Assembly: GCA_963663285.2 (NCBI GenBank) | Contig: CAXXNI010000002.1 | Coordinates: forward strand, 1,736,001-1,800,000 | Reading direction: 5' to 3' | Origin: CAXXOK01 sp963663285 | GTDB taxonomy: Bacteria; Bacillota; Clostridia; Christensenellales; Aristaeellaceae | Length of the DNA: 64,000 nucleotides | Shown here: positions 8,734 to 17,559 of the stretch, piece after piece | Position numbering within the stretch: position 1 is the stretch's first letter | Layout: the number at the start of each line of letters is the position of its first letter | Program-made: the position numbers and the translations under genes | Notes under the pieces: model-generated | What the model was told of the DNA's origin: nothing | What the model saw: the letters and a program-made list of their open reading frames with translations, nothing else | Database searches by the model: none

Positions 8734-10023
8734 TTAGCGTTCTTCTGGAATGAGTGTTAATATTTCCTTGATTGGCATACATAGCTCATCCGGCGTGCGT
8801 CCCTCCGCCAACGTTCGGCGCGCTACCTCTGTCATAGCAGGGAAAGCACTGCGCAGTAAATGATTGGCATAAATAACGATATTAGCGCCATGCGCGCCTA
8901 ATTCACTCACCGTAACGTGCGAATAGGTCGTCGGCACGACGATAATCGGCGTTACGGGGTTGGTTTGCCGGAATTTTTGCATAAATTCATAGATTTCATC
9001 AGGCGTTTTCCGGCGGCTGTGGATCATCACACCGTCCGCGCCTGCCTGCGTATATGCGCGGCAGCGTTCCAGCGCATCCTCCATGCCCTGCTCCAAAATC
9101 AGGCTTTCGCAGCGGGCGAATATCATAAAATCCTTGCTGCGCTGCGCCTTTTTCCCGGCGCTGATCTTGGCGCAGAACGATGCAATCGAGTCCTGCGTTT
9201 GTTTGGCTGCCGTTCCGAAAAGTGAATTGCGCTTCAGCCCCACTTTATCCTCTATAATCACAGCGCTTACGCCCAGCCGCTCCAGTGTACGCAAATTGTA
9301 AATAAAATGCTCGGTCTGCCCGCCCGTATCCCCGTCCAGAATCACGGGTTTGGTGGTGACTTCCATAATTTCTTCCACCGTTTGAATACGGCTGGTCCAA
9401 TCCACCAGTTCAATATCTGGTTTTCCCTTTGCAGTGGAATCACACAGGCTGCTAATCCACATGGCGTCAAAGGTTTTCACACAGCCGTCCTGGTCAACAC
9501 GGGCCTTTTCCACAATCAACCCTGTCAGGCCGTTATGCGCTTCCATCACGCTCAGACACGGTTTTAGCTGCATCAGGTGTTTTAGCCGTGCCCGCCGGAT
9601 CTCCGGCATATTCAAGCGGGAATCCAGCGCGGTCAGCGCTTCCTCGGTTACGCAGTGCGTGTATGGGAACTCCACCAGCTCGCCGCCGTATGCGGAAAGC
9701 AGCTCCACCACCTCTGCACGCACGCCGCTTTGCACCCCGGTGCGCCAATCATCGCCATGCACCACAATATCGGGCTTGCGTTCTAAAATCGCCTGCCGGT
9801 AGCTAAGCGTATTTTGCACCACCACCCCCGCAACGCCGGAGATGCTTTCCACCAGGTGTATACGCTCCTCCAGCGGAATCAGCGGATACCGCTTATAGGT
9901 GGCAATCGCCTCATCGGTCAGCACGCCGACGGTCAACTCCCCCAGCGCCGCTGCACGGCGGATAATTGCAATATGCCCACTATGCAGAATATCGGTACTG
10001 AAACACATATATACGGTCTTCAT
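8734..10023 (-). CDS. pepM: Phosphoenolpyruvate mutase fused to an N-terminal cytidylyltransferase domain
   Basis: Makes the C-P bond: PEP is rearranged to phosphonopyruvate, the entry step of nearly all phosphonate pathways. Residues about 1-130 are a TagD-like nucleotidylyltransferase with the signature HSGH at 14-17. Residues about 145-429 are the mutase barrel. The diagnostic mutase signature EDKxxxKxNS is present at 258-267, which separates it from isocitrate lyase relatives, together with the metal loop DGDTGG at 230-235 and an ARCES segment. The fused domain probably activates a phosphonate or phosphonate alcohol as a CMP ester. It overlaps the upstream nucleotidyltransferase gene by 4 bases, so translation is probably coupled. 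The mutase call is firm; the fused domain's substrate is inferred. Confidence 0.92.
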   Translation of the reverse strand: MKTVYMCFSTDILHSGHIAIIRRAAALGELTVGVLTDEAIATYKRYPLIPLEERIHLVESISGVAGVVVQNTLSYRQAILERKPDIVVHGDDWRTGVQSGVRAEVVELLSAYGGELVEFPYTHCVTEEALTALDSRLNMPEIRRARLKHLMQLKPCLSVMEAHNGLTGLIVEKARVDQDGCVKTFDAMWISSLCDSTAKGKPDIELVDWTSRIQTVEEIMEVTTKPVILDGDTGGQTEHFIYNLRTLERLGVSAVIIEDKVGLKRNSLFGTAAKQTQDSIASFCAKISAGKKAQRSKDFMIFARCESLILEQGMEDALERCRAYTQAGADGVMIHSRRKTPDEIYEFMQKFRQTNPVTPIIVVPTTYSHVTVSELGAHGANIVIYANHLLRSAFPAMTEVARRTLAEGRTPDELCMPIKEILTLIPEER

Positions 10024-10790
10024 GGTTGATGCACCGCCTTTTCGGGATTATATAAATTGCCGGAATCCGTTTGGAGCGTCTGCCGGAAGCGTGCGCCTAC
10101 GCTTTGCAGATCGTCCGCATTATCAATTTCAGCACACAGCCTGCCGCCCATCTCCAGCGGCATCAGCGTAAGCGCACCGTGTAAAGCGTTAAACGCGTTT
10201 TCGGCATATACACCTGTTTCGCCTCGACTTATAAATACACCGATTTCGGAAAGCCACGCTGCAAAGTCTTCTTTGCGCCAATGGTAAGCGGGCTGGCAGG
10301 CTACGCAGTCCGCTCCGAAAAAACCTACGCCAACCGCTACAATCCGGCCGCCATCCAGCTTCGCCTTAAAATCCTTCTCCGGCAGCGGCAAGGTACTATC
10401 CACCGCCATCATGCTTTGCGGGCTGCGAATCAATTCTGCCAGCACGCTGTTTTCCAGCACCAAATCGCCGTGCAACAGCAAAATATCATCATCCCGCAGC
10501 AAAGGCGCGGCTTTGTGCATACTGACGATGTAGTTCGTATCCGCATAGACTGCATTATGCGCATATTGTACCGAAAGCGGCAGCCGAAGCCCCGCAACGT
10601 ATTTTCTCAATTCATCGGCATACGGCCCGGTGGTGATCACCACATCCGTAATGCCGTTTTGCGCAAGCTGCGTAAGTTGGCGGCTGAGGATAGTATATCC
10701 GCCGCCGATCTCCACCATACATTTCGGCCGGTCCTGCGTAAAGGCGCCCATGCGCCGCCCGATACCAGAGTTTAGCAGCAGCGCCTTCAT
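10020..10790 (-). CDS. Sugar-phosphate/choline-phosphate type nucleotidyltransferase
   Basis: A 256-residue nucleotidyltransferase of the NTP_transferase (LicC/RfbA-like) fold. The N-terminal nucleotide-binding signature reads LLLNSGIGRRMG followed by DRPKCMVEI, with the conserved Arg and Lys, and a metal-binding LLLHGDLVLE lies about residue 108. It overlaps both neighbours by 4 bases inside the phosphonate operon. The best inference is a CTP-dependent transfer to a phosphonate such as 2-hydroxyethylphosphonate, as LicC does with phosphocholine, but a sugar phosphate cannot be excluded. It is not homologous to the HxGH domain fused to the mutase, so the operon encodes two different nucleotidyl-transfer folds. 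Confidence 0.8.
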   Translation of the reverse strand: MKALLLNSGIGRRMGAFTQDRPKCMVEIGGGYTILSRQLTQLAQNGITDVVITTGPYADELRKYVAGLRLPLSVQYAHNAVYADTNYIVSMHKAAPLLRDDDILLLHGDLVLENSVLAELIRSPQSMMAVDSTLPLPEKDFKAKLDGGRIVAVGVGFFGADCVACQPAYHWRKEDFAAWLSEIGVFISRGETGVYAENAFNALHGALTLMPLEMGGRLCAEIDNADDLQSVGARFRQTLQTDSGNLYNPEKAVHQP

Positions 10791-11926
10791 GCATCTTCCT
10801 CCCCGTCAAGAGAGCGCATCAGCGCCGTCAGATTATCCCGCGGGCTGATCGTCGGACGGCCCAAGTCCGCCCGCGAGCCTTGGCGCAGCAGTATTTCCAC
10901 AAAGCGGGGAGCCGTGGCATGCTGGCGGAATGCGCCCGGCAGCGCCGCAATCTCCGCCTGCGTTTCGCAGGTGGTTACGGCAAATCCCAGCGCCTGCATG
11001 ACCGGAGCATACCGCAGTGTTCCCCCTGCTACCGGCATACCGCCCACACTTTCATGCGCGCCGTTGTTTAATACGACGTGTATCAGATTGTGGCAATTTT
11101 GCTGTGCTTCCACCGCAAGCGCGCCCATGTGCATCAGCGCTGCGCCGTCCCCGTCCAGACACCACACCGTCGCACCCGGCTTCGCTTTCGCGATGCCCAG
11201 TGCAATCATCCCCGCGTGACCCATGGAGCCGACTGTTAAAAAGTCATGATCGTGCTTTTGCTGTAATTTTTCTCGAAGTTCAAACACTTCCCGGGAGGTT
11301 TTTCCCGTTGTGGCGACAAAATAATCATTATCATCACAAGCCGACAGCAGCGCCTGCAGCGCGTCCTCCCGCATCAGGATCCCCGGCTGGGGAGCCGTTA
11401 CCGCTGCATTGCCGATCAAACCGCCTTTAGCAACCAGAAAAGCAACGCTTTGCCCAGCCGCCAGTTTCGGCGCTGCGGCATCCACCATTGTGGCGAACGC
11501 TTCACCGTCCGTCCCGGCGTTTACCGTAAATACCGTAAGCCCCAGCAATTTAAGTGTTTCAGGTGTAATCTCCCCTTGAAACATGTGCTGCGGCTCATCC
11601 TTCGTGCCCGGCTCGCCGCGCCAGCCGACAACCAGCACACAGGGAATGCCGTAAACCCGCTCGCTCAGCAGCGATACCACAGGGTTGACTGCATTGCCAA
11701 GACCGCTGTTTTGCAAATATACCATCGCCGGATGCCCCGTTGCGATATAGTGACCCGCTGCCAGCCCGATTGCACCGCCTTCGTTGGCCGCCACCACATG
11801 CCGCCCTGTAAGACCATACATTTCAAAAAGCGTATCCCCAAGGGGTTTTAACAGCGAATCCGGCACGCCGGTATAAAAATCCACCTGTAACCGTGAAAGT
11901 CCCTGCAAAAAAGCCTTTGCCTCCAT
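10787..11926 (-). CDS. Phosphonopyruvate decarboxylase (TPP-dependent)
   Basis: Decarboxylates phosphonopyruvate to phosphonoacetaldehyde, the irreversible step that pulls the unfavourable mutase reaction forward. 379 residues, normal for the family, with the pyrimidine-binding TPP half first and the pyrophosphate-binding half second. The activating glutamate lies in ANEGGAIGLAAGH near residue 49. The metal/TPP motif GDGAALMHMG is followed 26 residues later by LNNGAHES. It also resembles sulfopyruvate decarboxylase, but the mutase in the same operon decides for phosphonopyruvate. It is the first gene of the operon, with a promoter at 11966-11994 and an AGAGGG ribosome site. Confidence 0.9.
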   Translation of the reverse strand: MEAKAFLQGLSRLQVDFYTGVPDSLLKPLGDTLFEMYGLTGRHVVAANEGGAIGLAAGHYIATGHPAMVYLQNSGLGNAVNPVVSLLSERVYGIPCVLVVGWRGEPGTKDEPQHMFQGEITPETLKLLGLTVFTVNAGTDGEAFATMVDAAAPKLAAGQSVAFLVAKGGLIGNAAVTAPQPGILMREDALQALLSACDDNDYFVATTGKTSREVFELREKLQQKHDHDFLTVGSMGHAGMIALGIAKAKPGATVWCLDGDGAALMHMGALAVEAQQNCHNLIHVVLNNGAHESVGGMPVAGGTLRYAPVMQALGFAVTTCETQAEIAALPGAFRQHATAPRFVEILLRQGSRADLGRPTISPRDNLTALMRSLDGEEDA

Positions 11927-11965
11927 GCGCTTCCCTCTTGTTTCTCATTCATTTTCAGCTTCTTC

Positions 11966-11994
11966 ATCATACTATGAAACGCATCGGAAAGCAA
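11966..11994 (-). promoter_or_regulatory. Promoter of the phosphonate operon
   Basis: On the minus strand TTGCTT (11994-11989), 17-base spacer, TATGAT (11971-11966), about 40 bases before the decarboxylase start. No operator was recognised. Confidence 0.6.
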
Positions 11995-12104
11995 AAAAAA
12001 CTTGTGTTGCATCTGGTGACTTTACAGCCCATTTCCACACACAGCAAGCAGAACGCCATGTAAAATAGGCTTTACAAAGGTTCGGAAAAATCCTCCATTC
12101 AACC

Positions 12105-12133
12105 TTGACGAACCACAGGCCATTTGGTAAAAT
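12105..12133 (+). promoter_or_regulatory. Promoter of pyrG
   Basis: TTGACG (12105-12110), 17-base spacer, TAAAAT (12128-12133). The transcript would start about 12140 with only a 35-base leader, leaving no room for the CTP-sensing attenuator found upstream of pyrG in Bacillus. Confidence 0.75.
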
Positions 12134-12173
12134 CAAATTTGTTTGATTTCACGAAGGAGGCGGAACTTCGGTC

Positions 12174-13790
12174 ATGGACACTAAATTTATTTTTGTTACG
12201 GGCGGCGTGGTTTCTTCGCTGGGCAAAGGTATCACGGCAGCATCGCTGGGCAGGTTGTTAAAATGCCGGGGGCTCAGGGTATCCATTCAGAAATTTGATC
12301 CCTATCTCAACGTAGACCCCGGTACGATGAACCCCTACCAACACGGGGAAGTATTCGTGACCGACGACGGCGCAGAGACCGACTTGGACCTTGGCCATTA
12401 TGAGCGCTTTATTGACGAAAGTCTTACGCAGGCCAGCAACGTAACCAGCGGTCGAGTGTATAAAACAGTCATTGACCGTGAACGCCGCGGCGAATACCTG
12501 GGGGCAACCATACAGGTAATTCCGCACATTACTAACGAAATCAAACGCAACATACTGGCAGTCAGCCGCACGGAAAACGCCCCGGACGTAGTGATTACGG
12601 AAATCGGCGGTACCGTGGGCGATATTGAAAGCCTCCCGTTTTTGGAGGCCATCCGCCAAATGCGTGCGGAGGTAGGACGGGAAAACTGCCTGTACCTGCA
12701 TGTAACCCTTGTGCCTTACCTGAACGCCGCGGGCGAGCTGAAAACCAAGCCGACCCAGCATAGCGTAAAAGAACTTAGCGGCATCGGCATTGCACCGGAT
12801 ATACTGGTGTGCCGCGCCGATCACGAACTGCCTTACGAGGTACGCGCCAAAATCAGCATGTTCTGTAACCTGCCGGTGGAGCGTGTTTTCCAGAACTTAA
12901 ACGCGCGCAGCCTGTACGAAGTGCCTTTGCTTTTGCACAACGAGGGGCTGGATGCGCAAGTAGTAAAAACCCTCAACCTAACCGAAAAAGAAGCCGATTT
13001 AACCGAATGGCGCGCCATGGTGGAGCGCCAGATGAACAGCAAAACCAACATTACCGTTGCGCTGGTCGGTAAATATGTGGAGTTGCCCGACGCATACCTG
13101 AGCGTTGTTGAGGCGCTAACCCACGGCGGCATTCACCACGGCGTGAAAGTAAACATTAAATGGGTACCCGCCGAGGACGTGACCCCCGAAAATGTTGAGG
13201 CGGAACTATCCGACGTAAGCGGAATCATCGTACCGGGCGGCTTTGGCGCACGTGGGCTGGAGGGCAAAATGACTGCCATCCAGTTCGCCCGTGAAAACAA
13301 TGTGCCTTTCCTCGGCCTGTGCCTGGGCATGCAGATGGCGGTCATCGAGTTTGCCCGCCACGTACTGGAAATGCGCGATGCGCACACCAGCGAAGTAGAC
13401 CCGCACACCACTTACCCGGTTATCGATTTAATGGCCGATCAGGATTTGAAAAATCTGGGCGGCACGATGCGCCTTGGCAAGTACCGCTGCCTGATCGCCC
13501 CCGGCACCGTGAGTGAGCGTGCGTACGGCACTAACGATATTTGGGAGCGTCACCGCCACCGTTACGAGTTTAACAACGAGTATCTGGAGCGCTTTATGGC
13601 AGGCGGCATGGTGATCGCGGGCCGTAACCCGGATCGTAACCTGGTGGAGATTGTCGAAATCCCCACGCACCCCTTCTTTGTAGGCGTACAGTTCCACCCG
13701 GAACTCAAGAGCCGCCCCAACCGCCCGCATCCGCTGTTCCGCGAGTTTGTCGGCGCCGCCCTTGAGAATCAAGAGCAGAAACAAAACTAA
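12174..13790 (+). CDS. pyrG: CTP synthase
   Basis: Amidates UTP to CTP using glutamine and ATP. 538 residues, the full family length. The N-terminal synthase domain begins with the P-loop-like GGVVSSLGKGITAAS, and IEIGGTVGDIES-type sequence lies near residue 140. The C-terminal class I glutaminase carries the nucleophile Cys383 in GLCLGMQ and the histidine of VQFHPE. The ribosome site AGGAGG is 13 bases before the ATG, somewhat long. It is a single-gene unit with its own promoter and terminator. It is divergent from the phosphonate operon, whose nucleotidyltransferases would use CTP; a functional link is only a suggestion. Confidence 0.97.
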   Translation: MDTKFIFVTGGVVSSLGKGITAASLGRLLKCRGLRVSIQKFDPYLNVDPGTMNPYQHGEVFVTDDGAETDLDLGHYERFIDESLTQASNVTSGRVYKTVIDRERRGEYLGATIQVIPHITNEIKRNILAVSRTENAPDVVITEIGGTVGDIESLPFLEAIRQMRAEVGRENCLYLHVTLVPYLNAAGELKTKPTQHSVKELSGIGIAPDILVCRADHELPYEVRAKISMFCNLPVERVFQNLNARSLYEVPLLLHNEGLDAQVVKTLNLTEKEADLTEWRAMVERQMNSKTNITVALVGKYVELPDAYLSVVEALTHGGIHHGVKVNIKWVPAEDVTPENVEAELSDVSGIIVPGGFGARGLEGKMTAIQFARENNVPFLGLCLGMQMAVIEFARHVLEMRDAHTSEVDPHTTYPVIDLMADQDLKNLGGTMRLGKYRCLIAPGTVSERAYGTNDIWERHRHRYEFNNEYLERFMAGGMVIAGRNPDRNLVEIVEIPTHPFFVGVQFHPELKSRPNRPHPLFREFVGAALENQEQKQN

Positions 13791-13840
13791 TTCCCTTTTT
13801 CCTATCCATTTACCGACTCATTTTCATAACCAACACAATC

Positions 13841-13879
13841 AACCGCCGGAGTATGTAATAACGTACTCCGGCGGTTTTT
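13841..13879 (+). terminator. Intrinsic terminator after pyrG
   Basis: AACCGCCGGAGTA (13841-13853) pairs with TACTCCGGCGGTT (13864-13876) and runs into TTTT. Confidence 0.9.
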
Positions 13880-14119
13880 AATGATTAATGCTTCATTAAC
13901 ATGCCAGTCAATATTCAGCAATATAAAATTAACTTTACAGGTATCTATACCGTTTATTTATTCCCTATAGCAGAGAAATGAGGTTGAGAGGCTCCGCGTA
14001 ATGTCGAGTTAGATTTTTCGCAGATTTTTTTGGGTAGCCGAAGTAGTAGCGCTACGTCGAGGATTTTGCGGGCTTTAGATGAGAAAAATCTACCCCGTAA
14101 TGCGTTGGGAATACACCGA
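13880..14119. other. Intergenic region holding a structured element
   Basis: No gene supported. After an AT-rich stretch it contains the folded element listed at 14010-14092, just beyond the end of the minus-strand U32 gene. Confidence 0.5.
14010..14092. repeat. Structured intergenic element with nested inverted repeats
   Basis: TAGATTTTTC (14010-14019) is complementary to GAAAAATCTA (14083-14092). Between them is a perfect 10-bp palindrome GTAGCGCTAC (14046-14055). The layout resembles a dispersed palindromic element rather than a terminator, but only one copy is in the window. Confidence 0.5.
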
Positions 14120-15388
14120 TCATTTCCCTGCCGGGAGGTGATTCCGGTTCGGCCCGCGCAGCAAATCCCCCTGATCCACGGCAAACGGAAAGCACATGGT
14201 GATTTGCGTGCCCGCAACACCGACGGTCTGCACGGCTTCGCCTGTCTCCGTCAAGGTCATTCCGGCTACGGTAAAAGGCAAACTGCCCGCGGGGGTCAGT
14301 GCCTCCAGCGCATCGCCGACATAAAAACGGTTCTTCAGCTCCACCACAGCCGGTTCACCAGCCTGCGCACCGCAGAGTACCCGCCCCACAAATTCCATCG
14401 ATTGGGAGAAACCCTCCGCGCCTGCCACTGGGTTTGGCGCACCGAAATAGAACCCGGTGTTGGAGGCGCGATGGCTGGTTTTTGTAAGTTCTGCAAGCAG
14501 CGATGGCACCATCGCGTTATAGGCATCCTCTCCCTGCATCAGCAGCGTATCCAGCGCCCTTCGATAGGCTGATACTACCGTAGCCACGTAGTAAGCCGAT
14601 TTCATGCGGCCTTCTATTTTCAGGCTGGCAATGCCCGCCTGAAATAGCTTGGGTAGGTAAGGCAGCATACATAAATCATAGGATGAAAACAAAGCCGTGC
14701 CGCGTTCCTCCGCCGCAACCGGCATCCATTCGCCGGGGCGTTTCTCCTCTGCGACGACGTAATGCCAGCGGCAAGGCTGCGCGCATTCGCCGCGGTTACC
14801 GCTGCGTCCCGTAAGCGCGGTACTCAGCAGGCAGCGCCCGCTGTACGCCACGCACATCGCGCCGTGCACAAAGGCTTCCAATTCGACGGTTTCGGGCAAC
14901 TGCGCCCGCATAGCCTGTATATCCTCAAGGTTCATTTCCCGCGATAAAACAATCCGTTCGGCTCCCACTGCTTCATGAAAATGCAGCGCTGTACGGGTAT
15001 TTAAAACATTGGCTTGCGTACTGATGTGCAGGGCTAGCTGCGGCAATTCCTCGTGCAGCATCAGCGCCGCGCCCAAATCACTCACGATAACCGCGTCCGC
15101 TCCGGCTTCCGCCGCTTCCCGCGCCGATTGTAAAAACCCGTCCATATCCCGGTCAAAGGGCAGCAGGTTCATGGTAACGTAAAAGCGTTTCCCCTGCTGG
15201 TGTGCTTGCGCTACGGCTAAAGGCAGCTGTTCCGGCGAAAAATTGGATGCCCCGGCACGCAGACCGTACCGTGTCATGCCGCCGTATACGGCGTCCGCAC
15301 CAAACCGGAGCGCCGCGGTCAGCTGATCCATTCCGCCAACCGGCGCCAGTAATTCCGGGGCAGCGAACGGCTGATTGCGTTTACTCAT
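14120..15388 (-). CDS. U32 family protein, probable tRNA uridine-34 hydroxylation enzyme (TrhP-like)
   Basis: A 422-residue U32 'peptidase' family member. Members of this type in Bacillus (YrrN/YrrO) and E. coli (TrhP) are linked to prephenate-dependent hydroxylation of tRNA U34 rather than proteolysis. The conserved cysteine cluster around residues 170-195 (MCVAYSGRCLLS ... GECAQPCRW) matches the iron-sulfur ligands known in U32 relatives. The N-terminal barrel motif GADAVYGG is present. The start overlaps the mltG stop by 4 bases, so translation is coupled. The order mltG then U32 matches the Bacillus yrrL-yrrM-yrrN-yrrO region, with the yrrM methyltransferase missing here. The family is sure; the tRNA role is inferred from this context. 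Confidence 0.85.
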   Translation of the reverse strand: MSKRNQPFAAPELLAPVGGMDQLTAALRFGADAVYGGMTRYGLRAGASNFSPEQLPLAVAQAHQQGKRFYVTMNLLPFDRDMDGFLQSAREAAEAGADAVIVSDLGAALMLHEELPQLALHISTQANVLNTRTALHFHEAVGAERIVLSREMNLEDIQAMRAQLPETVELEAFVHGAMCVAYSGRCLLSTALTGRSGNRGECAQPCRWHYVVAEEKRPGEWMPVAAEERGTALFSSYDLCMLPYLPKLFQAGIASLKIEGRMKSAYYVATVVSAYRRALDTLLMQGEDAYNAMVPSLLAELTKTSHRASNTGFYFGAPNPVAGAEGFSQSMEFVGRVLCGAQAGEPAVVELKNRFYVGDALEALTPAGSLPFTVAGMTLTETGEAVQTVGVAGTQITMCFPFAVDQGDLLRGPNRNHLPAGK

Positions 15389-16569
15389 TCCAGCCCGCGC
15401 TCCTCATCAAATTTTTGCCACAGCGGCGCGTATATCGCCACAGCCGCGTTGTGCTCTTCCAATGTTTTGCTGAATGCCAACTCGCCCGTGTTGGGGTCCT
15501 TGCTGCAGAAATACAGATAATTTTCCGCTATAAAACTCTCATCCGGGTACAGCGCCGCCTGTATCGCATCCGCCGAGGGGTTGCAAATCGGACCAAGCGG
15601 CAGCCCCTTATACAGGTAGGTATTATACGGCGAATCGATGGACAGGTCGCTGTTTCGCAGCGACATACGCCTTACGCCGGTAATATAGTGAATGGTTACG
15701 TCGCTTCCCAGCGGCATGTTAGCTTTCAGGCGGTTGTGGAACACAGCGGACACCTTGGCAAAATCTGCGGTTTTCGCCTCTTTTTCAATCAGCGACGCCA
15801 TGGTGAGCACCTCATCCAGACTCATACCGATGGTATTGGCACGTTCCTGCCACTCATAGCTTAACACAACGTCCGTCTGGCTTAGCAGCTTACTGATAAT
15901 GTCCGACGCGGACGCGCTGGTATAGATTTCATACGTATTGGGTGCCAAATACCCTTCCAGCAGATATTTACGTTCTGTTACGCGGTTGGTTTCCAGCTCG
16001 GACTGGATGAAGTAGTATCCGGTAAAGCCTGTGCCGGTTTTGCAGAGGTTTAAAAACTCGGTCGAATTCGTAAACACCTTTTGCTCTACCAAGTAGGCGG
16101 CTATATCCTCTACGCTCCAGCCGGGGATAATGGTGATATCCATCGTCAGCGGCTTACCGTCGCCTGTGGTCAGCTTTTCGGCGATTGCAAAAATGCTCAT
16201 GCTCTTCATCAGCATATAATCGCCTGCCTGTATCTTTTGCCCCATGCCGGCAAAATCACAGTAATATTTAAAGACTGTCCGGTTTTTAATAATGCCCGCT
16301 TCTTCCAGATTGTTCGCCACACGGGTCAGGCTTTGCCCGCTGGAAACAGTAAAGGGAATTTCGGTTGTATCAGCCGGGTCGACCGCGCTTAAGAAATGAT
16401 CGTCGATTACCCCGTACAGTGAAGACAGGAGCCCGAACAGAATCACCAGCGAAGTCAGCAACACCAGTATCGGGCGCAGCAAATGCCATAACCCGCTATA
16501 CCAGTAAAAACCGTATTGCCGCTCGTTTCGCAAAGATTCGTGATCGTATGGCTGTTCCCATTTTGCCAT
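15385..16569 (-). CDS. mltG: Endolytic murein transglycosylase
   Basis: Cleaves nascent glycan strands at the membrane and sets strand length during wall synthesis. 394 residues with a cytoplasmic N terminus, one membrane segment (about 30-55), a LysM-like subdomain (about 70-140) and the YceG catalytic domain. The catalytic glutamate is Glu262 in SLIEKEA. The characteristic LEGYLAPNTYEI, NRL, and SPYNTYLYKGLPLGPICNP segments are intact. AGGAGGGC precedes the ATG. It lies 11 bases after the ylbF-like gene and overlaps the U32 gene, forming a three-gene operon. Confidence 0.95.
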   Translation of the reverse strand: MAKWEQPYDHESLRNERQYGFYWYSGLWHLLRPILVLLTSLVILFGLLSSLYGVIDDHFLSAVDPADTTEIPFTVSSGQSLTRVANNLEEAGIIKNRTVFKYYCDFAGMGQKIQAGDYMLMKSMSIFAIAEKLTTGDGKPLTMDITIIPGWSVEDIAAYLVEQKVFTNSTEFLNLCKTGTGFTGYYFIQSELETNRVTERKYLLEGYLAPNTYEIYTSASASDIISKLLSQTDVVLSYEWQERANTIGMSLDEVLTMASLIEKEAKTADFAKVSAVFHNRLKANMPLGSDVTIHYITGVRRMSLRNSDLSIDSPYNTYLYKGLPLGPICNPSADAIQAALYPDESFIAENYLYFCSKDPNTGELAFSKTLEEHNAAVAIYAPLWQKFDEERGLE

Positions 16570-16580
16570 GCCGCGCCCTC

Positions 16581-16934
16581 CTACATGCCGGGCAGTTCCA
16601 GCTCAGCCGCATTGGCTACACGCTGGATGACTTCGCCCGTAACCTGCTGCATACGCATTTGCGCCATCAGGTACTGCGCCACCTCGTTTTGCATGTACAG
16701 CAATCCCGAGAGCTTGTTAAACCGCTCCACATCCTCGCTGTCCGCATCACGCCCGGAGACGGCAGCCATTTGCAATTTGGTCTGCACGCTCATATATTGC
16801 TTTAAAAGCGTCCGGGTAGTTTCGTTTTCATTGATGGAATCCTTGAGCGCTTTATACTGCTTATATTCATCGCTCTGGCGTATCGCGGCGGCTAACTGCT
16901 CTGTCGCGGTGCGGATCGCGTCGTTATCAATCAT
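16581..16934 (-). CDS. YlbF/YmcA family regulator
   Basis: A 117-residue helical protein of the com_ylbF (DUF964) family. In Bacillus, YlbF and YmcA with YaaT form an iron-sulfur complex that directs RNase Y cleavage and affects competence and biofilm formation. Here the sequence is mostly charged amphipathic helix; the core NENETTRTLLKQYMSVQTKLQ fits the family in the middle of the protein. It is the first gene of the ylbF-mltG-U32 operon. Whether it is the YlbF or the YmcA ortholog cannot be decided here. Confidence 0.85.
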   Translation of the reverse strand: MIDNDAIRTATEQLAAAIRQSDEYKQYKALKDSINENETTRTLLKQYMSVQTKLQMAAVSGRDADSEDVERFNKLSGLLYMQNEVAQYLMAQMRMQQVTGEVIQRVANAAELELPGM

Positions 16935-17115
16935 CGGTTACTCTCCTTGCATTGGTCTTGGATGTAGGTATTCTTTCCCGCCATACGGCGCAGTGCCGCT
17001 TGACGGTTCCCCATCAGTATAACGCAAAAGGCAGCAAATTTCATTCCCTATTTTTCCTTCAGTCCCTGTGCTATACTGTTACCGGCGATTTCTTTGACAC
17101 AGGAGGCAGTTTGCC

Positions 17116-17559
17116 ATGCAAACGGAATGGGTAGAATTTCTATGCCGGGCCAAGCAAAAGACATATGCGGGCAAAGGTGCGCAATCCCCAGCCACCCGCC
17201 CCGAATCGCATGACTTACAGTATCGCGAAGGCGAGATGCTCTACATAGACACCTACGTAGGCGGCAGCCAGTTTGCCGGAGAGGAAGCCCTTTGGATACA
17301 GGGGATTCCCCGCTGGGCGATGAACTACTGCGGCCGGGTCACCGGCGCCCCGTTCAGCGGTGATTTTTTGAAACAGGCACTGCTGCGCGTGCCGGAAAGC
17401 GCGCCATATCGAGGCCCCGCCGTCTATCGGGAGGGCGACTACGCCTATTGCAGTCAGGTCGGCGGGTCTCCAGAATGGTTTCAGGGGTACGAGGAAATAC
17501 AGTATCGCGGCAAGCAGGTGTACGAGTGCTATTTCCACGGCGGCACAGTGGAAGCCTGA
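17116..17559 (+). CDS. DUF5680 domain-containing protein
   Basis: A 147-residue protein of the DUF5680 family, function unknown. The family's conserved blocks are all present: RPESHDLQYREG, LYIDTYVGG, FAGEEA, WAMNYCGRV, FSGDFLKQALL, and VYECYFHGG at the C terminus. There is no signal peptide or membrane segment, so it is presumably cytoplasmic. An AGGAGG lies just upstream of the ATG. It stands alone, divergent from the ylbF operon and ending at a bidirectional terminator shared with the arabinofuranosidase gene. Confidence 0.8.
   Translation: MQTEWVEFLCRAKQKTYAGKGAQSPATRPESHDLQYREGEMLYIDTYVGGSQFAGEEALWIQGIPRWAMNYCGRVTGAPFSGDFLKQALLRVPESAPYRGPAVYREGDYAYCSQVGGSPEWFQGYEEIQYRGKQVYECYFHGGTVEA

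Noticed and set aside
12105..12173. Possible CTP-responsive attenuator of pyrG
   Set aside because: The expected transcript start lacks the GGGC run needed for reiterative transcription and the leader is too short for a terminator.
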